In this document: in pieces, positions 1 through 10,579 of the stretch
Layout: each line of letters begins with the position of its first letter
How positions within the stretch are numbered: the stretch's first letter is position 1
Assembly: GCF_022921075.1 (NCBI RefSeq)
Contig: NZ_CP095050.1
Span: 930,001-994,000, forward strand
Direction: 5' to 3'
Length of the DNA: 64,000 nt
DNA from: Hymenobacter sp. 5317J-9
Lineage (GTDB): Bacteria; Bacteroidota; Bacteroidia; Cytophagales; Hymenobacteraceae
Notes under the pieces: generated by a model
The model's input: the letters and a program-made list of their open reading frames with translations, nothing else
Database searches by the model: none
Told to the model about the DNA's origin: nothing
Position numbers and translations under genes: made by a program

Positions 1-96
1 GGCCAGGCATTGCGCAAAGTGGGAAGCCGGGTGGTGGCCATGCCGCTACAACGCCGGAGCAGGCCGGGATGGTATGCTGCCCAACAAAACCGCTAA
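1..96 (+). CDS. Possible C-terminal end of a truncated upstream gene
   Basis: Frame 1 is open from the window edge to a TAA at 94-96 and encodes about 31 residues ending WYAAQQNR. A perfect hairpin follows at 137-161, as expected for the 3' end of a transcription unit. No family can be assigned from so few residues. The competing reading, a longer ORF starting at 69 that runs through the hairpin, looks less natural. Confidence 0.3.
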   Translation, partial: GQALRKVGSRVVAMPLQRRSRPGWYAAQQNR

Positions 97-136
97 GCTC
101 AGGGCGCTTTGGAAATTCTGTGTACCTTGAAGGCCA

Positions 137-161
137 GACCACTGCGGCTGCCGCAGTGGTC
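137..161 (+). terminator. Perfect 11-bp hairpin, probable terminator
   Basis: GACCACTGCGG (137-147) and CCGCAGTGGTC (151-161) pair perfectly around a 3-nt loop. There is no strong T-run, so this could be a weak terminator or a regulatory hairpin. It argues that 97-183 is intergenic and that the next gene starts at ATG 184. Confidence 0.5.
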
Positions 162-183
162 GAACTCACTCTTTCCACACTTT

Positions 184-491
184 ATGAAAAAAGGCTACCC
201 CCCCCCCCCCCCACGTATTGCCGGCTGAAGCAGGCATTATTCGTACTCGCTATGTTGATTAGCTGGCGACCCGCCGCGCAGGCCCAGCTTTACCTGGCTC
301 CGGATTGCAGCCAGCCCCAGACGTATACCGCCACGCTCGGCAGCCCCACCCAGACACAATTGCAGCCCACCGGGCAAGGCCTCTGGCGTGCTGATGTGAA
401 AGTGCGGGGCGTACCGGCTGGTCAATATGCTGCGCGGCTGCTAGTAGACGGGGTGCCGGTTTCAATGCAGAAAGTAGTTGTCAACCGTTAA
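184..491 (+). CDS. Small secreted protein with start and body out of frame across a C15 tract
   Basis: The body frame (stop at 489-491) encodes a hydrophobic signal-peptide core (LFVLAMLI), an AQA cleavage-like site, then about 70 mature residues. The C-terminus (GQYAARLLVDG...KVVV) resembles the last strands of a T9SS sorting domain. The best start, ATG 184 encoding MKKGY, is one nucleotide out of frame because the C-tract has 15 C. One extra C, or two fewer, would give a continuous protein of about 103 residues with an ordinary Lys-rich signal peptide. The alternative in-frame ATG at 69 would force translation through the 137-161 hairpin and bury the signal peptide internally. The gene may be phase-variable, broken or affected by a homopolymer sequencing error. 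Function is unknown. Confidence 0.5.
198..212 (+). repeat. Homopolymeric C15 tract
   Basis: Fifteen consecutive C residues lie four codons after the ATG at 184. With 15 C the ATG frame ends at TGA 226-228. With 13 or 16 C it would run on into the downstream secreted-protein frame. Confidence 0.9.
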
Positions 492-497
492 TTAGAA

Positions 498-531
498 GGG
501 CCGACTTTGGGATTTACTACCAAGGTCGGCC
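498..531 (+). terminator. Hairpin terminator after the small secreted protein
   Basis: The arms at 498-510 and 520-531 (GGCCGACTTTGG / CCAAGGTCGGCC) form a stem with one mismatch, just after the stop at 491 and before the next ORF at 542. Confidence 0.6.
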
Positions 532-541
532 TGCTTATTAT

Positions 542-2128
542 ATGTGGTGCAAGAAATGGGCAACGGTATTATTGCTGGGAGCAATAACCGTTTTCTCTGC
601 TGCTGCGCAGGGAGTTGGTGGGTGGGAGCGGTTGGACTTATTTGGCAACCCAGTTTCCAACAATGTGGGAAATACATATGGACGTTTCATACTTCAGCAA
701 GGCACTATCACTGTGTGCGCCAGCGCTTCTACTTATTTTGGTTACTGGGCGCAATATGATGAGTCAGGCAGTCGGAAATGGCAAAAAAGAGGGCGTAAAA
801 CTTCGGGTGGGTTAGTTGATGAGCCTTGGGGCCGCGGGGTATTTGCTGCCGGTACCCAACCCGCCAATAATGCTCTAGGCGTTACAAGCATTTTTCATTG
901 GCTGAATGCTCAAGGCGATACCATACGGGTGCTAGGTAGGCCAACAATTAATGTAGCACTCGAATACGGTAGTACGTTAGGATTACACGGCCGTTACTAC
1001 GTGGGAGGGGGCGGCGACGGCAGCGGGCTGGGGCAGCGCCCCATTGCCCTGCACTATTCGCTGGTGTGCCTCGACACGGCCGGCCGGTTTCGCTGGCAGC
1101 GGCAGTATCCCAACCCCGCCATTCGGCTCGGGCCGGCCGCCCCGGCTTTCGTGGGCGGCTACGCCTACCTGATGCAGGTACTGGAAGCCCCGCGCCAGCG
1201 CCTGCTGCTGCTGGGATACACCCAGCGCGACTCCGTTAGTTTCCAGCTTTATGCCATGGAGGTAGACACGGCCGGGCAGCTGCTGCGCACGCGCTGGGTC
1301 GAGCCCTTCGGGCGTCGGGCCTCGGTCACGATGACCAGCCTGACCAACGCCGTGCGCCTGCGCGACGGCAGCGGCTACGTGCTGACGGGGTTTGCCAAGA
1401 TTGACTCGCTTACGCGCACGCGCAGCCGCGGCTTCGTGGCCAAGCTCGACACGGCTCTGCGCGTGGTGTGGCGCACGCTGCTGCCCACGCCCAGCGCGGC
1501 CGGCCCGCCGGTGCAGGGCGTCGACGTGCAGCCGGGGCAGGTGCGCGAGCGCGCCGACGGCGGCTTCACCGTGCTCGTGACCGAGCAGGGCGGCCTAAGC
1601 CGCCGCCGCGAAAACGAGGTCGACTTCATTCGCCTCAACGCCCAGGGCCGGGTGCTGGGCTGGGACAGCTACTGCACCCAAACCTGCAACCGCGTGGAGC
1701 CCTACTCCTGGCAGTACCTGCCGGCCGACTCGTCCATCATCGTGAGCGGCTGGGGCGAGCAACGCGACGCGGTGGGGCGGGTGCTGGCCCGTCCGGCCTG
1801 GTTGGCGCGGCTGGCCGGGGCGCCCTGCCGGCGCTACGTGGTGCCGGCCGTGCCCACCGCCGCGCGGGCCGGGGCCGGGGTGGATGCGCCGGGCCTCTAC
1901 CCGCAGCCGGCCCGCGCCGGCGACGTGGTGCGCCTCACCAATGGGGGACCCGCCCGCCCGGTGCGCCTGCTCGACGCGCTGGGGCGTGAGGTGGCGCGCT
2001 GGCCCGCGCCCGCCCGCGCCGGCGGCGCCCTGGTGCTGCCCCTGCCCGCCGGCCTGCGCCCGGGCCTCTACCTGGTGCAGGCCCTGGGCGGCGCACCCAT
2101 CACGGCCCGGCTGCTGGTGAGCGAGTGA
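542..2128 (+). CDS. Secreted protein with C-terminal T9SS sorting domain
   Basis: This 528-residue protein begins with a signal peptide (MWCKKWATVLLLGAIT, cleavage near SAAAQG). The body is rich in beta-strand repeats of the kind found in Bacteroidota surface propeller proteins, with no recognisable catalytic motif. The last 80 or so residues have the order of a type-A T9SS sorting domain: LYPQPA, then VRLLDALGREV, then GLYLVQ and a final RLLV strand. It is therefore probably exported through the Sec and type IX systems to the surface or medium. Base composition shifts at about 1.0 kb: the first 450 bp of the gene are AT-richer than the rest. Substrate or role is unknown. Confidence 0.75.
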   Translation: MWCKKWATVLLLGAITVFSAAAQGVGGWERLDLFGNPVSNNVGNTYGRFILQQGTITVCASASTYFGYWAQYDESGSRKWQKRGRKTSGGLVDEPWGRGVFAAGTQPANNALGVTSIFHWLNAQGDTIRVLGRPTINVALEYGSTLGLHGRYYVGGGGDGSGLGQRPIALHYSLVCLDTAGRFRWQRQYPNPAIRLGPAAPAFVGGYAYLMQVLEAPRQRLLLLGYTQRDSVSFQLYAMEVDTAGQLLRTRWVEPFGRRASVTMTSLTNAVRLRDGSGYVLTGFAKIDSLTRTRSRGFVAKLDTALRVVWRTLLPTPSAAGPPVQGVDVQPGQVRERADGGFTVLVTEQGGLSRRRENEVDFIRLNAQGRVLGWDSYCTQTCNRVEPYSWQYLPADSSIIVSGWGEQRDAVGRVLARPAWLARLAGAPCRRYVVPAVPTAARAGAGVDAPGLYPQPARAGDVVRLTNGGPARPVRLLDALGREVARWPAPARAGGALVLPLPAGLRPGLYLVQALGGAPITARLLVSE

Positions 2129-2183
2129 GGCGCATCCGGAGTGGGCGCGACTACCGGCGCAGAAATCCCGAGTAAAACGGAAC

Positions 2184-2282
2184 GTCATGCTGAGCGCAGT
2201 CGAAGCATCTCGCTTGTGGCAGTAATCCTATCAACCGGATTTACTCTTGCACGCGAGATGCTTCGACTGCGCTCAGCATGAC
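2184..2282. repeat. REPIN-like paired palindrome, copy 1
   Basis: Outer arms GTCATGCTGAGCGCAGTC and the matching GACTGCGCTCAGCATGAC flank a spacer of about 40 bp. The copy lies between two convergent genes. Arm type is GCTGAGCGCAGTC. Confidence 0.9.
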
Positions 2283-2312
2283 CGCCTTTTATTAGCTGTT
2301 CCGCCGCCCCGC

Positions 2313-2753
2313 CTACTTGTACTCGTTGCCGCAATGGAAGCAGTGGTAGCGCTTGTCGGGCACGGGGTAGCGCAGCAGCACCGACAGCAGCGTCGACGCC
2401 CAGGTATAGCTGGGCCCCGTGGCCGGCCCATAGGCCACGTCCGACGACCCGCAGCGTGGGCAGCGCGGCGCCACCGGGTCGGGGGCGTCGGCTTCGAAGG
2501 ACGCATAATCGGGCGTGGTGGCCGGCGGCACCGGCACCGAACGCAGCAACTCCAGGGCGGTTTCCGCGTCGCGCTGGTACACGTGCAGCCGCACCCCGCC
2601 CGTGATGGGGCTGTAGAGCGGCATGAGCGACACCAGGTTTTCGTTGCTCAGAAAGCACGGAATGCCCGCCGCCTCCAGCCGGGTGCGGGCCAGGTTGGCG
2701 GCCATCGGCTCGTAAAACGATTCGAGGAAAACGACGGAGTCGGGCTTGGGCAC
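2313..2753 (-). CDS. DUF2007-like protein with C-terminal zinc ribbon
   Basis: Residues 5-75 match the DUF2007 (putative signal-transducing) pattern: a short beta strand, ANLARTRLEAAGIPCFL, then NENLVSLMPLYS, GGVRLHV and a final helix. The C-terminus adds a zinc-ribbon-like pair, CPRCGSSD near residue 100 and CFHCGNEYK at the end. The product is small and soluble (146 residues). The start is GTG at 2753, since no ATG fits. It lies between two REPIN copies in tandem with the lipoprotein gene upstream. Molecular function is unknown for the family; the zinc ribbon suggests nucleic-acid or protein binding. Confidence 0.7.
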   Translation of the reverse strand: MPKPDSVVFLESFYEPMAANLARTRLEAAGIPCFLSNENLVSLMPLYSPITGGVRLHVYQRDAETALELLRSVPVPPATTPDYASFEADAPDPVAPRCPRCGSSDVAYGPATGPSYTWASTLLSVLLRYPVPDKRYHCFHCGNEYK

Positions 2754-2776
2754 GCGGGTGAACAGTGTGAATTTAG

Positions 2777-2874
2777 AAGACCGTCATGCAGAGCGCAGCG
2801 AAGCATCTCGCGTACAATAGTAAATGATTACTGCCACATGCGAGATGCTTCGCTGCGCTCTGCATGACGGTCTT
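2777..2874. repeat. REPIN-like paired palindrome, copy 2
   Basis: The arms AAGACCGTCATGCAGAGC and the matching GCTCTGCATGACGGTCTT extend the shared core by several paired bases. The copy lies between two genes transcribed leftward. Arm type is GCAGAGCGCAGCG. Confidence 0.9.
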
Positions 2875-2894
2875 TTTGTTCCTGATTTACAAAA

Positions 2895-3461
2895 TCACTT
2901 CGCCTGCTTCGTAGCATCGTTGATGCCCTTGGCGGCGTGGCCGGCTTGCAGGGCCACAAACTCAGCCTGGCGCGCTCGAATGGGCACCTCGTAGCGCGTG
3001 GGCATGTCCATGCGTATCTGCTTGAGCTGGTCGTTCAGGCGCTGGTACACGGCGCGGGCATAGTCCCAGTCGCGGTCGGTGAAGGTGGCGCGCTCGGTGC
3101 GCACGGCCCGCACAAACTGGGCGTAGGCGTTGGGCAGGTCGGCGGGCGTGAGGGCGTTTACCTGGCCGGAATAGGGACCCAGTAGCTTGGTTTCCATCGC
3201 AATCTGCTCGCGCGGGTCCAGAGGACGGGCGCGGCGGGCGCGGTTGGCCTCGTGGTAGGTGGCCGTGGCCTTGCCCACGTTGGCAATTTTGCGGGTGGCT
3301 TTGCGGGCCAAGGTGTCGAGCTCGTGGCCGGCGGTGCGGGCGGCTTCCTGCCGCTCGCGCGGGGTCGAGTCGCAGCCGCTGAGCGAGAGCGTGGCCAGGG
3401 CCAGCAGGGCCCACAGCGGGCGGCGCTTGTAAGGAGTCAGGCTTGCAGTCAAGTGGTTCAT
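2895..3461 (-). CDS. Putative lipoprotein of unknown function
   Basis: The 188-residue product starts at ATG 3461 (MNHLTASLTPYKRR), followed by a hydrophobic stretch and a lipobox-like LSLSGC, so it is probably lipid-anchored. The mature part is helical and charged, with many Arg/Lys and Glu, and no catalytic signature is visible. The frame is open further upstream, but the lipoprotein signal fixes this start. The preceding gene on the same strand is the TPR protein (start about 4063), separated by about 85 bp. Confidence 0.6.
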   Translation of the reverse strand: MNHLTASLTPYKRRPLWALLALATLSLSGCDSTPRERQEAARTAGHELDTLARKATRKIANVGKATATYHEANRARRARPLDPREQIAMETKLLGPYSGQVNALTPADLPNAYAQFVRAVRTERATFTDRDWDYARAVYQRLNDQLKQIRMDMPTRYEVPIRARQAEFVALQAGHAAKGINDATKQAK

Positions 3462-3547
3462 AACGCACCGAAATGGGGGTGGAAGGGCAGTGGTTTTCCC
3501 GCCTTCTACGGCCGGGCCGGACGAAAGTAAGCGCGCCCGGGCTTCCG

Positions 3548-4063
3548 TTATTCCAGCGGGCCACTGTCTTCCAGCAGCTCGCGCAGGGCCAGCTGCTGCT
3601 CGGGCAGGCCAGGCAGGTGGGCGCACAGCGCGGCCAGCCGGTCCAGGGTGCGCAGGGCGCGGCGGTAGTCGCCCAGCTGCCGCAGGATGCCTGCCTTGCC
3701 CCACAGCGCCCCAAAATGCCGCGGCTCACGGAGCAGGGTTTCAGCAATGTCTTCGAGCGAGGCTTTGTATTCGCCGCGCAGGTAGTGGGCCGTGGCGCGC
3801 TTGTTCCAGGCCTCCGCAAAATCGGGATTAATCTGGAGGATGTGCGTGAACAGCGCAATGGCCAGCGTGTGGTCCTCGGCCTGCATGGCGCGCATGCCCG
3901 CTTCGAGCTCTTTGTCGAGGGCCGCGTCGCCACTGCTCAGCCAGAGCTGCCAGATACCGCTTTGCAGGGCTTCAATCTCGGCCGGCGCAGTGGCCGTGCG
4001 CAACTGGGCAAACAGGTCGTCGAGCATTTTCAGGTTGTTTGGAGTATCAGAAAGAACGGTCAT
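3548..4063 (-). CDS. Tetratricopeptide-repeat protein
   Basis: The 171-residue protein carries two or three TPR-like helical hairpins. One (about 65-100) reads DHTLAIALFTHILQINPDFAEAWNKRA. The next (about 100-135) contains YLRGEYKASLEDIAETL, and a degenerate third follows. No signal peptide is visible, so it is a cytoplasmic scaffold-type protein. ATG 4063 lies inside the terminal CATGAC of REPIN copy 3, so the first three codons come from the repeat. The next in-frame ATG is at 4027 (MLDDLFAQLR). Partner proteins are unknown. Confidence 0.65.
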   Translation of the reverse strand: MTVLSDTPNNLKMLDDLFAQLRTATAPAEIEALQSGIWQLWLSSGDAALDKELEAGMRAMQAEDHTLAIALFTHILQINPDFAEAWNKRATAHYLRGEYKASLEDIAETLLREPRHFGALWGKAGILRQLGDYRRALRTLDRLAALCAHLPGLPEQQLALRELLEDSGPLE

Positions 4064-4162
4064 GCTGAGCTTGTCGAAGCATCTCTACCCCGCCAGTAAC
4101 CCATACGAATGAATTGCTATTGCGGTAGAGATGCTTCGACAAGCTCAGCATGACCGTTCTTT
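4051..4162. repeat. REPIN-like paired palindrome, copy 3
   Basis: The arms AAAGAACGGTCATGCTGAGC and its complement pair over more than 30 bp (arm type GCTGAGCTTGTC) around a 45-bp spacer. The left arm contains the ATG of the TPR gene. Confidence 0.9.
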
Positions 4163-4175
4163 CAAGTCCAATGAA

Positions 4176-5132
4176 TCAAAACAGCTCCTTGGCCACGCGC
4201 CGGATGCTTTCGGCCTTGCCCATGGAGTAGTAGTGCAGGCAGGGCACGCCGTGGGCCATCAGCTCGCGGCTCTGGTTGAGGCACCACTCGATGCCCACGG
4301 TGCGCACGGCTTCGTTGTCGCGGCACTGGCTCACGGCTTCCACCAGCGGCTCGGGCAGGTTGAGGTAGAAGGAGCGGGGCAGCATCGAGAGCTGGTTTTT
4401 GGTGGTAAGCGGCTTCAGCCCCGGAATGATGGGCACGTTGATGCCCGCCGCCCGGCACAGTTTCTCGAAGCGGAAAAACTCCTCGTTGTCGAAAAACATC
4501 TGGGTCACGATGTAGTCGGCGCCGCGGTCCACCTTGTGGCGCAGGTAGCGAATGTCGGCGTTGTAATTGGGCGCTTCGAAGTGCTTTTCGGGGTAGCCGG
4601 CCGTGCCGATGCAGAAGTCGGTGGCCCAGGCCTCGTCCTGCTCCTGGTCGAGGTATTCGCCCTTGTTCAGGTTGGCCACCTGGCCGATGAGGTCGCAGGC
4701 GTAGGCGTGCCCGTCGGGCTCGGGCTTGAACACGCCTTCGCTCTTGATGGGGTCGCCGCGCAAGGCCAGAATGGAATCGATGCCCAGGAAGTGTAAGTCA
4801 ATCAGCGCGTTCTCGGTTTCCTCCTTCGTGAAGCCGCCGCAGATGAGGTGGGGCACGGTGTCCACATCAAACCGGTTTTTGATGGCCGCGCAAATGCCCA
4901 CGGTGCCGGGGCGGCGGCGCACGGTTTTCTTCTCCAGCAGGCCGTTGGGGTGGTGGCGGTACACATACTCCTCGCGGTGGTAGGTCACGTCGATGAACGG
5001 CGGCTTGAACTCCATCAGCGGCTCGATGTTCGAGAACAGCGTGTGGATGTTTTCACCCTTTTTGGGCGGCAGCACCTCAAACGAGAAGAGGGTTTTGCCG
5101 TTGGCCTGGGCGAGGTGGTCGGTAACTTTCAT
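4176..5132 (-). CDS. metF: Methylenetetrahydrofolate reductase
   Basis: MetF reduces 5,10-methylene-THF to 5-methyl-THF, the methyl donor used by MetH. The 318-residue protein has the family motifs: FSFEVLPPKKG near the N-terminus with the catalytic Glu at about 19, VPHLICGG near 120, ILALRGDP near 145, and DYIVTQMFFDN in the C-terminal half. Length matches bacterial MetF. It lies directly downstream of metH on the same strand, separated only by a palindromic repeat, so both are probably transcribed from the riboswitch-controlled metH promoter. Confidence 0.95.
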   Translation of the reverse strand: MKVTDHLAQANGKTLFSFEVLPPKKGENIHTLFSNIEPLMEFKPPFIDVTYHREEYVYRHHPNGLLEKKTVRRRPGTVGICAAIKNRFDVDTVPHLICGGFTKEETENALIDLHFLGIDSILALRGDPIKSEGVFKPEPDGHAYACDLIGQVANLNKGEYLDQEQDEAWATDFCIGTAGYPEKHFEAPNYNADIRYLRHKVDRGADYIVTQMFFDNEEFFRFEKLCRAAGINVPIIPGLKPLTTKNQLSMLPRSFYLNLPEPLVEAVSQCRDNEAVRTVGIEWCLNQSRELMAHGVPCLHYYSMGKAESIRRVAKELF

Positions 5133-5138
5133 GGAGTG

Positions 5139-5218
5139 TAGCGTGGACTTTTAGTCCGCGCCTGCAAGCGTTAGGTCGATAGATTCAGAGGCGTTCACTC
5201 GCGGACTAAAAGTCCGCG

Positions 5219-5221
<3 letters not shown>
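5139..5221. repeat. Palindromic repeat, family B, overlapping the metH stop
   Basis: TAGCGTGGACTTTTAGTCCG at 5139 pairs with CGGACTAAAAGTCCGCGCTA ending at 5221. Each arm also contains an internal palindrome (GGACTTTTAGTCC). The last three bases are the metH stop codon. A second copy lies at 11804-11872. Confidence 0.85.
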
Positions 5222-8917
<3,696 letters not shown>

Positions 8918-8949
8918 TTCTTTCGGGGTCGAATAGCTACGGTAGCGCG

Positions 8950-9092
8950 TATCCAGAAAGAAACCCGCGCAGCAAAGCACGGTTCCGGCTGTCATCTTCT
9001 TTCGCCAAAAAAGCGGCGAAACGGGAGTTGGCACCTACTCGCGGCAGGTTGCCAAGACGTCATCGGGCCCGGTCCCTCGGTCTTTCTGGATA
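8950..9092 (-). promoter_or_regulatory. SAM-I (S-box) riboswitch upstream of metH
   Basis: Read on the minus strand, an 11-bp P1 helix is formed by TATCCAGAAAG (9092-9082) and CTTTCTGGATA (8960-8950). Inside lie the S-box core blocks in order: GAGGGACCGG, GATGACGTCTTGGCAACC, then GTAGGTGCCAACTCCCG, followed by a GC-rich hairpin at about 9000-9020. The element ends 32 bp before the metH ATG. SAM binding is expected to reduce metH and probably metF expression. Whether control is at termination or initiation cannot be told; no strong T-run is seen before the ATG. Confidence 0.9.
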
Positions 9093-9195
9093 GCAGCGTA
9101 GGGCGAAGATACAACCACCAGGGCTTGTCGCGTATGCGTTGGCTTGTGCATTGAATGAATAATTTGGCCCGACGCGGCACGAGCTGAAGTCGGCG

Positions 9196-10419
9196 CTACA
9201 GCGCCCACGCCGGCCACACGCTGCCCGCCGCAAACACGGCCGGCTCGGGCGGCAACTCCAAAAATGCAGTTGCCCCCACCAGCCCCATCATGTCGCCGGA
9301 ACCACCCACGCGGAGCGGGGTGGCCAAGCGACGGCCTCCAGCGTCCACGGTCAGGCGCACGGGCACGAAGTGGGTGAGTTGGGGCTTGAAATTGATGTCG
9401 ACGGTAAGCACGGCTGGTTGTGGGGCCTCGGCAGCGGCGGCAGTTTCGGGTGTGCCTGCGAACTGTTGCACGGCGCGCAGCCAGGGCCGCACGTAGCGGC
9501 AGGCCGTGATGAACGTTGAAACCGGGTTGCCGGGCAACCCAAACACTACCGGCCCGCCGGCCCGCGCTCCAAACCACAGCGGCTTGCCCGGCCGCTGCTG
9601 CACTTCGTGGAAAATTTCCTCGACCTGCAATTCACGCAACAGGCCCGGCAGGTGGTCGGCGCGGCCCTTGCTCACGGCTCCGCTCAGCACCACGGCATCA
9701 AAGCCTGCGCCCAAAATTTTGGTGAGACCATCGCGCAGCTCCGCCACGTCGTCGGAGAGGTGGAACAGCGAAACGTCGGCCCCGGCCTGGGCAAACAGCG
9801 CTTGCAGCGCGTACACGTTGGAACGCCGTATCTGGTGCGCCAGGGGCTTTTCCCGAATGCCCACCAGCTCGTTGCCGGTGCTCACCACGGCCAGGCGCGG
9901 GGCGCGCAGCACGGCCAGCTCGGCAGCGCCCACGGTGGCGGCCACGGCCAGCTCGGCGGGTCCCAGGCGGGTGCCGGCGCGCAGCAGGGCATCGCCGGCG
10001 CGGCGGTCGGCGGCCTGGTGGTGGATGTTGACGCCGGCCGCATCGGGCGTCGGAATCTGAATGCGGGCGCGATTGTCGTGCAGCAGAATGTCCTCGTAGC
10101 GAATCACCGCATCGGCCCCGGCGGGCAGCACCGCGCCCGTCATCACCTCCACGGCCTGCTGCGGGCTGGGCAGCGGGCGGGCGGGCTCACCGGCATACTG
10201 GGCGTGGGCAATGTCGAATTCCGTCTGGCCCCCGGCCCAGGTGGCAAAGCTCACCGCAATGCCGTCCATCGCCACCCGGTTGAAAGGCGGAAAGTCGCGG
10301 TCGGCCACCAGCGTTTCGGCCAGGATGCGGCCGGCAGCGTGGGGCAGGGCCACGGTTTCGGGCGGCAGCGGGCGGGCCGTGGCAAGGACGCGGGCGGTGG
10401 CTTCGGCGGGGGAGAGCAT
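9196..10419 (-). CDS. moeA: Molybdopterin molybdenumtransferase MoeA
   Basis: MoeA inserts molybdate into adenylylated molybdopterin, the last common step of molybdenum-cofactor synthesis. The 407-residue protein carries the expected signatures: DFPPFNRVAMDG near residue 42, GAVLPAGADAVIRYED near 110, VVSTGNELVG near 180, and GLPGNPVST near 290, with a C-terminal domain IV. It is transcribed away from moaC and the rest of the cluster. The product is cytoplasmic. Confidence 0.95.
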   Translation of the reverse strand: MLSPAEATARVLATARPLPPETVALPHAAGRILAETLVADRDFPPFNRVAMDGIAVSFATWAGGQTEFDIAHAQYAGEPARPLPSPQQAVEVMTGAVLPAGADAVIRYEDILLHDNRARIQIPTPDAAGVNIHHQAADRRAGDALLRAGTRLGPAELAVAATVGAAELAVLRAPRLAVVSTGNELVGIREKPLAHQIRRSNVYALQALFAQAGADVSLFHLSDDVAELRDGLTKILGAGFDAVVLSGAVSKGRADHLPGLLRELQVEEIFHEVQQRPGKPLWFGARAGGPVVFGLPGNPVSTFITACRYVRPWLRAVQQFAGTPETAAAAEAPQPAVLTVDINFKPQLTHFVPVRLTVDAGGRRLATPLRVGGSGDMMGLVGATAFLELPPEPAVFAAGSVWPAWAL

Positions 10420-10449
10420 GGGTGGGTGAGTTAAGAGTTAGGAGTGGCC

Positions 10450-10548
10450 GTCATGCAGAGCGCAGCGAAGCATCTTTACTGCACAACGCAGTCTAATTAT
10501 CGGGATTAGTGGTGGCGGTAAAGATGCTTCGCTGCGCTCTGCATGACG
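10450..10548. repeat. REPIN-like paired palindrome, copy 4
   Basis: GTCATGCAGAGCGCAGCGAA pairs with its complement ending at 10547. It lies between the moeA start and the end of the reductase gene upstream. Confidence 0.9.
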
Positions 10549-10579
10549 TTCTGCGAATAACGCTTTGCCAACGTAGCGC

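Noticed and set aside
8918-9034. N-terminal extension of MetH to 9034
   Set aside because: It overlaps the SAM-I riboswitch core and has no similarity to MetH N-termini; ATG 8917 is used.
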